Below the pieces are notes generated by a model. The model did not search any database. It worked only from the letters and a program-made list of their open reading frames with translations, and was not told where the DNA came from. Positions 57,066-64,000 of a DNA stretch of 64,000 nt are shown in pieces. The position numbers and the translations under genes were made by a program. Numbering within the stretch: position 1 is the first letter of the stretch; every line of letters begins with the position of its first letter. The stretch comes from CBDCGS01 sp965216915 (GTDB taxonomy: Bacteria > Pseudomonadota > Alphaproteobacteria > UBA828). The stretch spans positions 124,001-188,000 of the forward strand of contig CBDCGS010000007.1 of NCBI GenBank assembly GCA_965216915.1, given 5' to 3'.

Positions 57066-57217
57066 GATGGCGTCGTAGATCTCACACCTCCCTACATGCC
57101 AGTTGTTGGCGGCGACCGGCCGGTCGCATCGCGGCGATGGATGTTCATGCGATGTTAACGGGGGGCGGCGCTATGTCATAGCGCGACAGCCTGTATCGAA
57201 CCGTCTATGCTCGCGCC

Positions 57218-58120
57218 ATGGATGCCGTGACGTCCTTCCTCAAGGCCCCGATGATTGCCCTGCTCCTGAGCGGCGCTGCCGCGTTGCTCGCGCCCTCGGC
57301 GCAAGCCGACGCGACGCACGACGCACCGGCGATGTGCGACCCGAACAACCCGTCGGCTGCCTGCGAACCGCGACACAAGGCATCGGGCGGCGTGATCGCT
57401 GAAGAGGCCCAGCACGTGTCGAGTGGTGGCACGATCCGTCCGGAGGACCTGCCGGTCGAGGCCATTCGCGAGATCGTGCGCGACTATCTAATCGAGCATC
57501 CCGAGGTGCTTCTGGAGGCCCAGCGCGCGTTGAACGCAAAGCGCGAGGCCGAGCGGGCGGAACTCGACATTATGGCGGTCGCGCGCCACGCGGACGAGCT
57601 GCTGCGCGATCCGGATGCGCCGGTGGGGGGAAATCCGGATGGGCCGATCGCCGTCGTCGAATTTTTCGACTATCGCTGCGGACATTGTCGTCGCACCAAG
57701 CCGGTGCTCGATCAAATCCTCGCGGCGAATCCCGATGTGCGGCTGATCTACAAGGAATTTCCGATCCTCGGTGAGGAATCGGTGATTGCCGCGCGCGCCG
57801 CCCTCGCGGCCCGCGCGCAAGGCGGCTATCACGCGTTCCACGACGCGTTGATGCGGGCCCCGGGATCGCTCGATCGCGCGGGCGTCCTGTCGGTCGCAGA
57901 TGCCGTCGGGCTCGACGTGGAGCGCCTTGCCGCCGACATGGACGACCCCGCGCTCATCCGGGTGATTTCCCGCAACCACAGGCTGGCTGAACGACTCGAT
58001 ATCCGCGGTACGCCCAATTTCGTGATCGGCGAGCGGGTGATCCGCGGCGCGCCCACCCTCGAGCAATTCGAACAGCTGATTGCCCTCGCGCGCGCCGACT
58101 ACGAACGCGCCCAGCGCTAG
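57218..58120 (+). CDS. DsbA/ScsC-like periplasmic thiol-disulfide oxidoreductase
   Basis: A 300-residue exported protein with a signal peptide (MIALLLSGAAALLAPSAQA) and a helical ScsC-type N-terminal oligomerisation segment (IREIVRDYLIEHPEVLLEAQ). The thioredoxin-fold domain carries active site Cys154-Gly-His-Cys157 and cis-Pro in RGTPNFV. An extra Cys pair (MCDPNNPSAACEP) lies between the signal peptide and the helical segment. It introduces or isomerises disulfides in periplasmic proteins. It stands alone and is followed at once by a dispersed repeat. Confidence 0.92.
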   Translation: MDAVTSFLKAPMIALLLSGAAALLAPSAQADATHDAPAMCDPNNPSAACEPRHKASGGVIAEEAQHVSSGGTIRPEDLPVEAIREIVRDYLIEHPEVLLEAQRALNAKREAERAELDIMAVARHADELLRDPDAPVGGNPDGPIAVVEFFDYRCGHCRRTKPVLDQILAANPDVRLIYKEFPILGEESVIAARAALAARAQGGYHAFHDALMRAPGSLDRAGVLSVADAVGLDVERLAADMDDPALIRVISRNHRLAERLDIRGTPNFVIGERVIRGAPTLEQFEQLIALARADYERAQR

Positions 58121-58211
58121 AGCAAATCCCTCACCTGAGACGGGCGTATTTGCGGAAATTTCAGTGAGATAGAGGATTTTGCGTGAGTATTGAGTGAACG
58201 TGAAATTCGCT
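58119..58211 (-). repeat. Dispersed two-stem repeat, copy C
   Basis: On the minus strand this reads GAATTTCACGTTCACTCA, then CTCACGCAAAATCCTCTATCT, then CGCAAATACG. It aligns with the copies at 35347 and 11091 but is more diverged. It fills the space between two convergent genes (dsbA-like and ilvD-like). Confidence 0.55.
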
Positions 58212-58226
58212 AGCTAGCCGGCCTCA

Positions 58227-59945
58227 TCAATGCGCTTCGCGCGGCACCGCCGCGCCACGTTGGCCCACGAGGAAATCGAGGTCAACGCCGCGATCGGCCT
58301 GAAGAACGTGATCGACGTAAAGGCGTTGATAGCCGCTTAGCATCGGGGGAGCGGGTGGTTGCCATGCCGCGCGGCGTCGGGCGAACTCTGCCTCCGAGAC
58401 CTCCAGCTGCAGGCCGCGCGCCGCGACATCGAGCGCGATCATGTCGCCGTCCTCGACCAGCGCCAGCGGCCCGCCTGCGGCCGCTTCTGGCGCGATGTGG
58501 AGAACCACCGTGCCGTAGGCGGTGCCGCTCATGCGCGCGTCTGAAATGCGCACCATGTCGCGCACGCCTTTGGCCAGCACTTTCGGCGGCAGGCCCATAT
58601 TGCCGACCTCGGCCATGCCGGGATAACCGCGCGGCCCGCAATTCTTCAGGACCATGACGCAGGTCTCGTCGACATCGAGGTCATCGCGGTTGATGCGCGC
58701 CTTGTAGTCCTCGATGGTCTCGAACACGACGGCGCGTCCGCGATGGCGCATGAGCGACGACGTGGCGGCCGATGGCTTCAGCACGGCGCCGTCGGGCGCG
58801 AGGTTGCCGCGCAGCACCGCGATCCCTCCATGTTCGGTGAGCGGGCGGTCGAGTGGGCGGATCACGTCGTCGTTGTAGCAGGGGGCGTCGGCGCAGTTCT
58901 CCCAGATGGTCTGGCCATTAACCGTGCGGGCTTCTTTGTTGATGCGCGCGCCGATCCGACGGATCACGGCGGGAAGGCCGCCGGCATAATAGAAATCCTC
59001 CATCAGAAATCGGCCCGAGGGCATCAAGTCGACGATGGTCGGCACGTCGCGGCCGAGCGTGTCCCAGTCGTCGAGGGCGAGCGGCACGCCGATGCGCCCG
59101 GCGATCGCGAGCAAGTGGATGACCGCGTTGGTCGAGCCGCCGATCGCGCCATTGATCATGATCGCGTTCTCGAACGCCGCGCGCGTGAGGATCTTCGAGA
59201 TCCGTAGGTCTTCTTCCACCATGGCGACGATGCGACGGCCGACCGCCTGGGCGAGCGCGTTCCGGCGTGAATCGACCGCGGGGATGGCGGCATTGTGGGG
59301 CAGTGCCATACCGAGCGCTTCGGCCATGCTGGCCATGGTCGAGGCCGTGCCCATCGACATGCAATGTCCGGCGCTGCGCGACATGCCGCCCTCGGCTTCA
59401 AGGAAGTCGTCGAGCGGCATTTCACCGGCGCGGAGTTCCTCGGAGAAGCGGAACACGTCGGTGCCGGAGCCGATCGCCCGTCCGCGGAAGCGGCCGGTCA
59501 GCATCGGGCCGCCGGAGAGGACGATGGTGGGGAGGTCGCAGCTCGCGGCGCCCATGAGGAGCGCCGGCGTCGTCTTGTCGCAGCCCGTCATGAGCACGAC
59601 CCCGTCGACCGGGTTGGCGCGGATCGACTCCTCCACGTCCATGCTCGCGAGATTGCGGAACAGCATGGCGGTTGGTCGCAGGTTGGACTCGCCGAGTGAC
59701 ATCACCGGAAACTCAACGGGGAAGCCGCCGGCCTCATAGACGCCGCGCTTTACCTTTTCGGCGAGCGGGCGGAAGTGGGCGTTGCAGGGCGTGAGTTCCG
59801 AGAACGTGTTGCAGATGCCGATCACGGGCCGTCCATCGAACAAGTCCGACGGCAATCCCTGGTTCTTCATCCAAGAGCGGTGGAGAAAGCCATCCTTGTC
59901 GTGTCCGCCGAACCAGCTGCGCGATCGCAACGTCCGTTTCGCCAT
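58227..59945 (-). CDS. IlvD/Edd family dehydratase (sugar-acid dehydratase-like)
   Basis: A 572-residue iron-sulfur dehydratase. Cluster and active-site segments are GICNTFSELTPCN, LMTGCDKTTPALL and AGHCMSMGTASTM. The N-terminus RSRSWFGGHDKDGFLHRSWM, together with the length, is typical of the L-arabinonate / D-xylonate / L-fuconate dehydratase branch rather than biosynthetic IlvD. ATG 59945 has GGGGAGG at suitable spacing; 59954 is an alternative. It converts an aldonate to a 2-keto-3-deoxy acid if the branch assignment is right. Confidence 0.88.
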   Translation of the reverse strand: MAKRTLRSRSWFGGHDKDGFLHRSWMKNQGLPSDLFDGRPVIGICNTFSELTPCNAHFRPLAEKVKRGVYEAGGFPVEFPVMSLGESNLRPTAMLFRNLASMDVEESIRANPVDGVVLMTGCDKTTPALLMGAASCDLPTIVLSGGPMLTGRFRGRAIGSGTDVFRFSEELRAGEMPLDDFLEAEGGMSRSAGHCMSMGTASTMASMAEALGMALPHNAAIPAVDSRRNALAQAVGRRIVAMVEEDLRISKILTRAAFENAIMINGAIGGSTNAVIHLLAIAGRIGVPLALDDWDTLGRDVPTIVDLMPSGRFLMEDFYYAGGLPAVIRRIGARINKEARTVNGQTIWENCADAPCYNDDVIRPLDRPLTEHGGIAVLRGNLAPDGAVLKPSAATSSLMRHRGRAVVFETIEDYKARINRDDLDVDETCVMVLKNCGPRGYPGMAEVGNMGLPPKVLAKGVRDMVRISDARMSGTAYGTVVLHIAPEAAAGGPLALVEDGDMIALDVAARGLQLEVSEAEFARRRAAWQPPAPPMLSGYQRLYVDHVLQADRGVDLDFLVGQRGAAVPREAH

Positions 59946-60075
59946 TTGCCGCATCCTCCCCGAGGGTCCGTTCCACCGAGCTATGCGCAGGCTGCGATCT
60001 GCGTCAATCCTCGTGTGGCGCCGCGGCGATTGGCTACACTCGCCCCGGGGGATTGGCGAGCGACGAATCGGGGCC

Positions 60076-61041
60076 ATGAGAATAGCCGTGAGACGATATG
60101 GGCGGCAGGGGGGCGGGGCGCCGGTGGGCTGCCCCGGGCGGTTCGATCGGGGCACCTTGGTCTCGCTCTGTCTGCTCTTTCTCGCAGGCGGCACGTTTGG
60201 GCTGATCTTCTCTCTCAACCGGATCGCCATCACGGGCGGCGTCCCCTTCCTCTCCTACGTGTTCTGGCAGGCGTTCCTCGGCGCTCTCGGTTTGCTCGTG
60301 ATCGGCGCGGCCGCGCGCAAGCTGCCGCAGCTTACTTGGCCACACCTGCGGGCCTATTTCATCGTCGGCGGCTTCACGTTGGCGTTCCCGTACATCTTGC
60401 TGGCGTTGCTGGCGCCGAAATTGCCAGCGGGTGTGGTGAGCCTCGGCGGCACACTAAGCCCAACGCTTACCTACCTCTTCGCGTTGACGCTCAGGCGAGA
60501 TAGTTTTCGCTGGGTCCGCGTCGCGGGGATTGGCGCCGGGCTCGCGGGCGTGCTGCTGGTGGTGATTCCCGACACCGGCCTGCCCGATCCCGAGATGACC
60601 GGATGGGTGCTGCTCAGCCTGCTCGTGCCGGTTTGCTATGCGGCGGGCACGATCGCGGCGGCGCTCTTTCCGCCGCCCGGCGGCGCGTCCTTGGCGATGG
60701 CGACCGGCCATCTGTTCCTGTCCAGCGCCATCATCTTCCCGGTGATGGCGGGCACGGACCAGTGGTGGTTTTTCTCAGGCCCGATGACCGAGACGGATTG
60801 GGCGGTCATCGGCGCGGCCGCCATCAATGCGCTCTTTTACTTCCTGCTGTTCGAGATCGTTCGCCGCGCGGGCCCGGTGTTCTTCGCCACGCAAAACTAC
60901 ATCGCCACCCTCTCGGGGATCGGCTGGGCGATCTGGATCCATGGCGAGAGCCATAGCGCATGGATTTGGGGAGCGCTTGCACTGTTGTTGCTCGGGTTAT
61001 TTCTTGTGACGCGCCGAACCGCCCACCCGAATACCGGTTGA
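60076..61041 (+). CDS. EamA/DMT-superfamily transporter
   Basis: A 321-residue inner-membrane protein with about ten spans in two EamA halves (residues about 20-150 and 175-315). Segments such as GVVSLGGTLSPTLTYLFAL and INALFYFLLFEIVRRAGPVF are typical. ATG 60076 is chosen because the longer frame overlaps the dehydratase gene. The cargo is unknown; export of a metabolite or amino acid is common for the family. Confidence 0.88.
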   Translation: MRIAVRRYGRQGGGAPVGCPGRFDRGTLVSLCLLFLAGGTFGLIFSLNRIAITGGVPFLSYVFWQAFLGALGLLVIGAAARKLPQLTWPHLRAYFIVGGFTLAFPYILLALLAPKLPAGVVSLGGTLSPTLTYLFALTLRRDSFRWVRVAGIGAGLAGVLLVVIPDTGLPDPEMTGWVLLSLLVPVCYAAGTIAAALFPPPGGASLAMATGHLFLSSAIIFPVMAGTDQWWFFSGPMTETDWAVIGAAAINALFYFLLFEIVRRAGPVFFATQNYIATLSGIGWAIWIHGESHSAWIWGALALLLLGLFLVTRRTAHPNTG

Positions 61042-61153
61042 GACCAGGTCCCCCGCGCCGACCGACGGGAATTTGGGCGTCGCGAATGCCCGGTTTTCTG
61101 CGGATTCAAGCCATTTTCCTTTGTCATGCGCGGTGATCGGGGCGTGAACACCG

Positions 61154-61192
61154 TTGACAATCTTGTGATGGATCGGATTTCATCCGTCCATC
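61154..61192 (+). promoter_or_regulatory. Candidate promoter/operator upstream of the TorT-like gene
   Basis: A perfect TTGACA (61154-61159) is followed by an imperfect inverted repeat, GATGGATCGGAT and ATCCGTCCATC (61167-61192), whose arms match over 11 positions with one bulge. It lies in the 292-base gap before the binding-protein gene. No convincing -10 is placed 17 bases after TTGACA, so the promoter assignment is weak. Nothing else clear is seen in this gap. Confidence 0.35.
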
Positions 61193-61333
61193 TGTCGACC
61201 TTTCTTCGACCGTGGCGGATGCTATGATGCGGAGCTTCAGACCCGGTGGAGAGGTCCGATAGCCGCGCGTGCCGACAAAGAGTGGTCACAATACGGCAGG
61301 TGTGGACGGAACAGAGTGCCTAGGGAGGTATTG

Positions 61334-62518
61334 ATGAACCTGTTCAAATCGACAGTGTGTCTGGCGTTCGCGGCAGGCATGACGAGCGTGGGCTTGAGCG
61401 CGTCTGACGCGAAAGCCGCTGACGACGGCGTATGGTGGCCGGCTCAAGTCGAGATCTACAGTCCTGCATGCACGGATGGCGATCCGAATTGCTGGACCGA
61501 TCCGGCCAACCAGAATCTCGAAATCGTGGACTATGTTCCGCTGATGCCCGATGAGGTGGACGCGAAGCATCACATTTGCGTCTCATTCCCCCATCTCGTC
61601 GACTCATATTGGGTCGGTGCCGCCTACGGCATCATCGAGGAGGGCAAGCGTCTCGGCCAAAAGATCAGCCTGGTTGAAGCCGGTGGCTACGACAAGCTGG
61701 AGCGCCAGCTCGCGCAGGTCGAGGATTGCATCGCCAACGGCGCCGAGGCTCTCGTGCTTTCGGCCATTTCCGCGGAAGGCAGCGTCAAGCAGGTCGACGA
61801 CCTGCGGTCCAAGGGCATTCCGGTCATCGATCTGATCAACGGTATCAACACCGAGGTCGATGCCAAGTCGCTCGAGAGCTACTACAGCATGGGCCGGATC
61901 GCTTGTAAGTGGATCGCCGACCAACATCCAGCCGGCAGCGGCAAGGTCAAGCTCGCGTGGTTCCCGGGACCTCCGGGGGCGAGCTGGTCGGTGGCCGGCA
62001 ACGACGGCTGCCATGATGCCGTGAAGGGCTCGGACGCTGAGATCATCTCGACCAAGTGGGGCCAGACCAGTAAAGAGGTCCAGCTCAAGCTCGTCGAGGA
62101 CGTGATCCAGGCGCAGACCTCGGGCGGCGAGACCGATCTCGACTACATCGTCGGCGTGGCGCCGGCGGTCGAGGGCGGCATGGCTGCGGTCCGCGACATG
62201 GGCATCCGGGACCAGGTTAGTCTGGTTTCGTACTACTACACGCCGGGCATGCATCAGTTCGTCGGTCGTGGCAGCGTCGCCATGGCGCCGACCGACCAAA
62301 TGATCATCCAGGCGCGGATCGCGATCGACCAGGCGGTCCGGATCCTCGAGGGCAAGCCCTCGGCGACCGGCGGGCGGCCCGAATACAACAACACGGGTCG
62401 GACGATGGAGCATGTGCAGCCGGTGGCGGCCATGGTCACGCCTGAGAACATCAAGGATTTCGATACGTCGACGACGTTGGCGCCCAAGGGCTGGACGCCC
62501 GTGTTCAGCACCGACTAG
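61334..62518 (+). CDS. TorT-like / sugar-type ABC periplasmic substrate-binding protein
   Basis: A 394-residue exported protein with signal peptide MNLFKSTVCLAFAAGMTSVG. Strand and hinge features of the type I sugar-binding fold are present (HHICVSFPHLVDSYWVGAAY, ANGAEALVLSAISAEGSVKQ, YSMGRIACKWIADQHP). The opening VWWPAQVEIYSPACTD with extra Cys residues is characteristic of TorT, the periplasmic TMAO-sensing protein. No TorS/TorR genes are seen; an RbsA-type ATPase follows, so it serves as a transporter component here. TAGGGAGG precedes the ATG. Confidence 0.88.
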   Translation: MNLFKSTVCLAFAAGMTSVGLSASDAKAADDGVWWPAQVEIYSPACTDGDPNCWTDPANQNLEIVDYVPLMPDEVDAKHHICVSFPHLVDSYWVGAAYGIIEEGKRLGQKISLVEAGGYDKLERQLAQVEDCIANGAEALVLSAISAEGSVKQVDDLRSKGIPVIDLINGINTEVDAKSLESYYSMGRIACKWIADQHPAGSGKVKLAWFPGPPGASWSVAGNDGCHDAVKGSDAEIISTKWGQTSKEVQLKLVEDVIQAQTSGGETDLDYIVGVAPAVEGGMAAVRDMGIRDQVSLVSYYYTPGMHQFVGRGSVAMAPTDQMIIQARIAIDQAVRILEGKPSATGGRPEYNNTGRTMEHVQPVAAMVTPENIKDFDTSTTLAPKGWTPVFSTD

Positions 62519-62565
62519 ATCGCATCGAAATCAATCACCTACGCGACTGATGGAGGCCCGCAACA

Positions 62566-64000
62566 GTGGCAGAACCATCAGCCATTGAGACTGGTCAGTC
62601 CCCGGAGCACGTCAGCTCCGGGGACACTCTCCTAAAGCTAGAGTCTCTCTCGAAGCAATTTCCCGGCACGCTCGCCCTCGACAAGGTCGACTTTGACGTC
62701 AAGGCGGGCGAGGTGCATGTGCTGTTTGGCGAGAACGGGGCGGGCAAATCGACCTTGATCCAGGTCGTGGCCGGCGTTCATCGCCCGAGCGGTGGCACGA
62801 TCCACCTCCGTGGCCAGCCCACGGTCATTCATTCGGTGCATCACGCCCGGCAATTGGGCGTCAGCGCCGTGTTTCAGGAATTTTCGTTGGTGCCCCACCT
62901 CACGGTTGAGGAGAACCTCTTCCTCGGCGATGAGATGATGCACGGTCCCCTGCTCAACAAGGCAGGGCTCGCCAAGCAGGCGCGCGAGACGCTTGACCGC
63001 CTCGGCTTCCCCCTGAGGCCGCGCGACCCGGTCATGTATCTTTCTCGGGCCGAGCAGCAAATGGTCGAGATCGCGAAGGCGTTCCGGACCAAGCCGGTGA
63101 TCATGATCTTCGACGAGCCGACCGCATCGCTCACCGAGCGTGAAACCGAACGGCTGTTTTCCTTGATCGAGCAGATCAAGAGCGAGGGCATCGGGATCAT
63201 CTACATCACGCATCGGATGAACGAGATCAAGCACATCGGCGATCGCATAACGGTGCTCCGCGACGGCAAATTTATCGACACGATCCCCGTGGCGGAGGCG
63301 ACGGACCAAAAGCTTGTCGAACTCATGACCGGGCGCGTGATCGAGCACGTGTTCCCCGAGATCAAGCGCAATCCAACCGATGTGCTGCTCGAGGTGGAGG
63401 GCCTCGTCACTGCGAAGCACGCCGTGAACGACGTTTCCATCAACGTCCGCCGCGGGGAGGTGGTCGGCCTGGCGGGACTCGTCGGCTCGGGGAAGTCGGA
63501 GATCGGGCGTGCCTGCTTCGGGCTCGAGCGCATCATGGCGGGCTCGATCTCCTTCGACGGCGAGGTGGTCTACGACCGATCGAACCGCGTCAACAGGCTC
63601 GGGCCCCGCCGCATGCTCGACCGCGGCTTCTACTACCTGCCATCGGACCGTCGCAAAGAGGGTCTGGTAATGATGCAGAACGTGCGCGAGAACGTCGCGT
63701 TGCCATCGCTCGGACTGTCAAAGTTCTCCAATCGGCTCTTCCTGCGCCGTGTCAACGAGAGGTCCGTGGTCAAGGACATCGCCCAACAGCTCGACCTGTC
63801 GCCGCTCAATATCGAGCGCGACCTCGAGCATTTCTCGGGCGGCAATCAGCAGAAGGTGCTCGTCGGCAAGTCGTTGGTGCGTGACGTGAAGCTTTTCGTT
63901 TTCGACGAGCCGACCGTCGGCGTCGACGTCGGCGCGCGGGTCGCCATCTACGAGTTCATCCGCGAGCTTTGCGAGGCCGGCGCCGGCGTTCTGCTGATCT
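62566..64000 (+). CDS. Sugar-type ABC ATPase with tandem nucleotide-binding domains (RbsA/MglA-like), partial
   Basis: The frame is open from a GTG at 62566 to the window edge (478 codons). The first NBD has Walker A GENGAGKST and Walker B IMIFDEPTASLTERE, but LSRAEQQM at the signature. The second has a degenerate Walker A GLVGSGKSE, signature FSGGNQQK and Walker B LFVFDEPTVGVDVG. This matches RbsA/MglA-type proteins of about 500 residues; little more than the C-terminus is missing. TGGAGG precedes the GTG. It partners the TorT-like binding protein. Confidence 0.93.
   Translation, partial: MAEPSAIETGQSPEHVSSGDTLLKLESLSKQFPGTLALDKVDFDVKAGEVHVLFGENGAGKSTLIQVVAGVHRPSGGTIHLRGQPTVIHSVHHARQLGVSAVFQEFSLVPHLTVEENLFLGDEMMHGPLLNKAGLAKQARETLDRLGFPLRPRDPVMYLSRAEQQMVEIAKAFRTKPVIMIFDEPTASLTERETERLFSLIEQIKSEGIGIIYITHRMNEIKHIGDRITVLRDGKFIDTIPVAEATDQKLVELMTGRVIEHVFPEIKRNPTDVLLEVEGLVTAKHAVNDVSINVRRGEVVGLAGLVGSGKSEIGRACFGLERIMAGSISFDGEVVYDRSNRVNRLGPRRMLDRGFYYLPSDRRKEGLVMMQNVRENVALPSLGLSKFSNRLFLRRVNERSVVKDIAQQLDLSPLNIERDLEHFSGGNQQKVLVGKSLVRDVKLFVFDEPTVGVDVGARVAIYEFIRELCEAGAGVLLI
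62598..62625 (+). promoter_or_regulatory. Stem-loop in the first codons of the sugar ABC ATPase gene
   Basis: A perfect 11-bp stem GTCCCCGGAGC / GCTCCGGGGAC with a six-base loop covers codons 11-20. No later start codon precedes the conserved beta strand, so the hairpin is within the coding region. It may lower ATPase synthesis relative to the binding protein. Confidence 0.5.

Overview
This 64 kb window is GC-rich, densely coding chromosome of an alphaproteobacterium, most likely Rhodospirillales-like. The evidence is an rrn operon in the order 16S, tRNA-Ile(GAT), tRNA-Ala(TGC), 23S, 5S, tRNA-fMet, alphaproteobacterial boxA antitermination motifs, and many paralogous ABC importers and oxidative catabolic genes. 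Nothing in the sequence fixes the genus.

Layout. 1-2188: the 5' part of a minus-strand gene encoding a secreted protein with at least five LysM/OapA-like repeats, probably the N-terminus of an M23 peptidase. 2189-8407: rrn leader and operon; the 23S carries an extended helix 25 with an insertion of about 180 nt, and both large spacers hold related GC-rich palindromic elements. 8454-11165: a tyrosine integrase next to tRNA-fMet, a gene remnant, a complete IS3-type insertion sequence and one copy of a dispersed repeat. 11241-18950: a PLP class IV aminotransferase, then a sugar-type ABC importer whose operon includes a GMC dehydrogenase with an iron-sulfur Cys motif and its subunit 3. 19156-23063: a cyclase/LiaF-like fusion, a methyltransferase and a serine hydrolase. 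23258-28562: a branched-chain amino acid type ABC importer with a GntR regulator. 28722-31404: a compact four-gene unit made of a secreted Hint protein with a Gly/Glu-rich tail, a lipoprotein-like protein, an ECF sigma factor and a membrane anti-sigma factor. The anti-sigma factor carries the same extracytoplasmic domain as the lipoprotein. I consider this the most novel-looking system in the window.

31421-61041 is a long catabolic region: a 2OG dioxygenase, sulfotransferase, class III aminotransferase, hydrolases, RraA-like protein and deacetylase. It continues with a plus-strand run of Lrp regulator, triple RidA fusion, SsuABC-type importer and a four-component toluene-4-monooxygenase-type diiron enzyme that lacks its ferredoxin and reductase. 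After that come short-chain dehydrogenases, a CDGSH protein, a HyuA / zinc-protein / HyuB cassette, an amidase, a MaoC protein, an amidohydrolase, an FAD monooxygenase, a DsbA-like oxidoreductase, an IlvD/Edd dehydratase and a DMT exporter. 61334-64000 opens another sugar-type ABC system (TorT-like binding protein, tandem-NBD ATPase) cut by the window edge.

Themes. The genes together suggest a heterotroph importing small organic and amino compounds and oxidising them with monooxygenases and dehydrogenases; the substrates cannot be read from sequence. Each of the four ABC binding-protein genes is followed by a strong stem-loop before or inside the next gene, a recurring design for unequal expression within operons.
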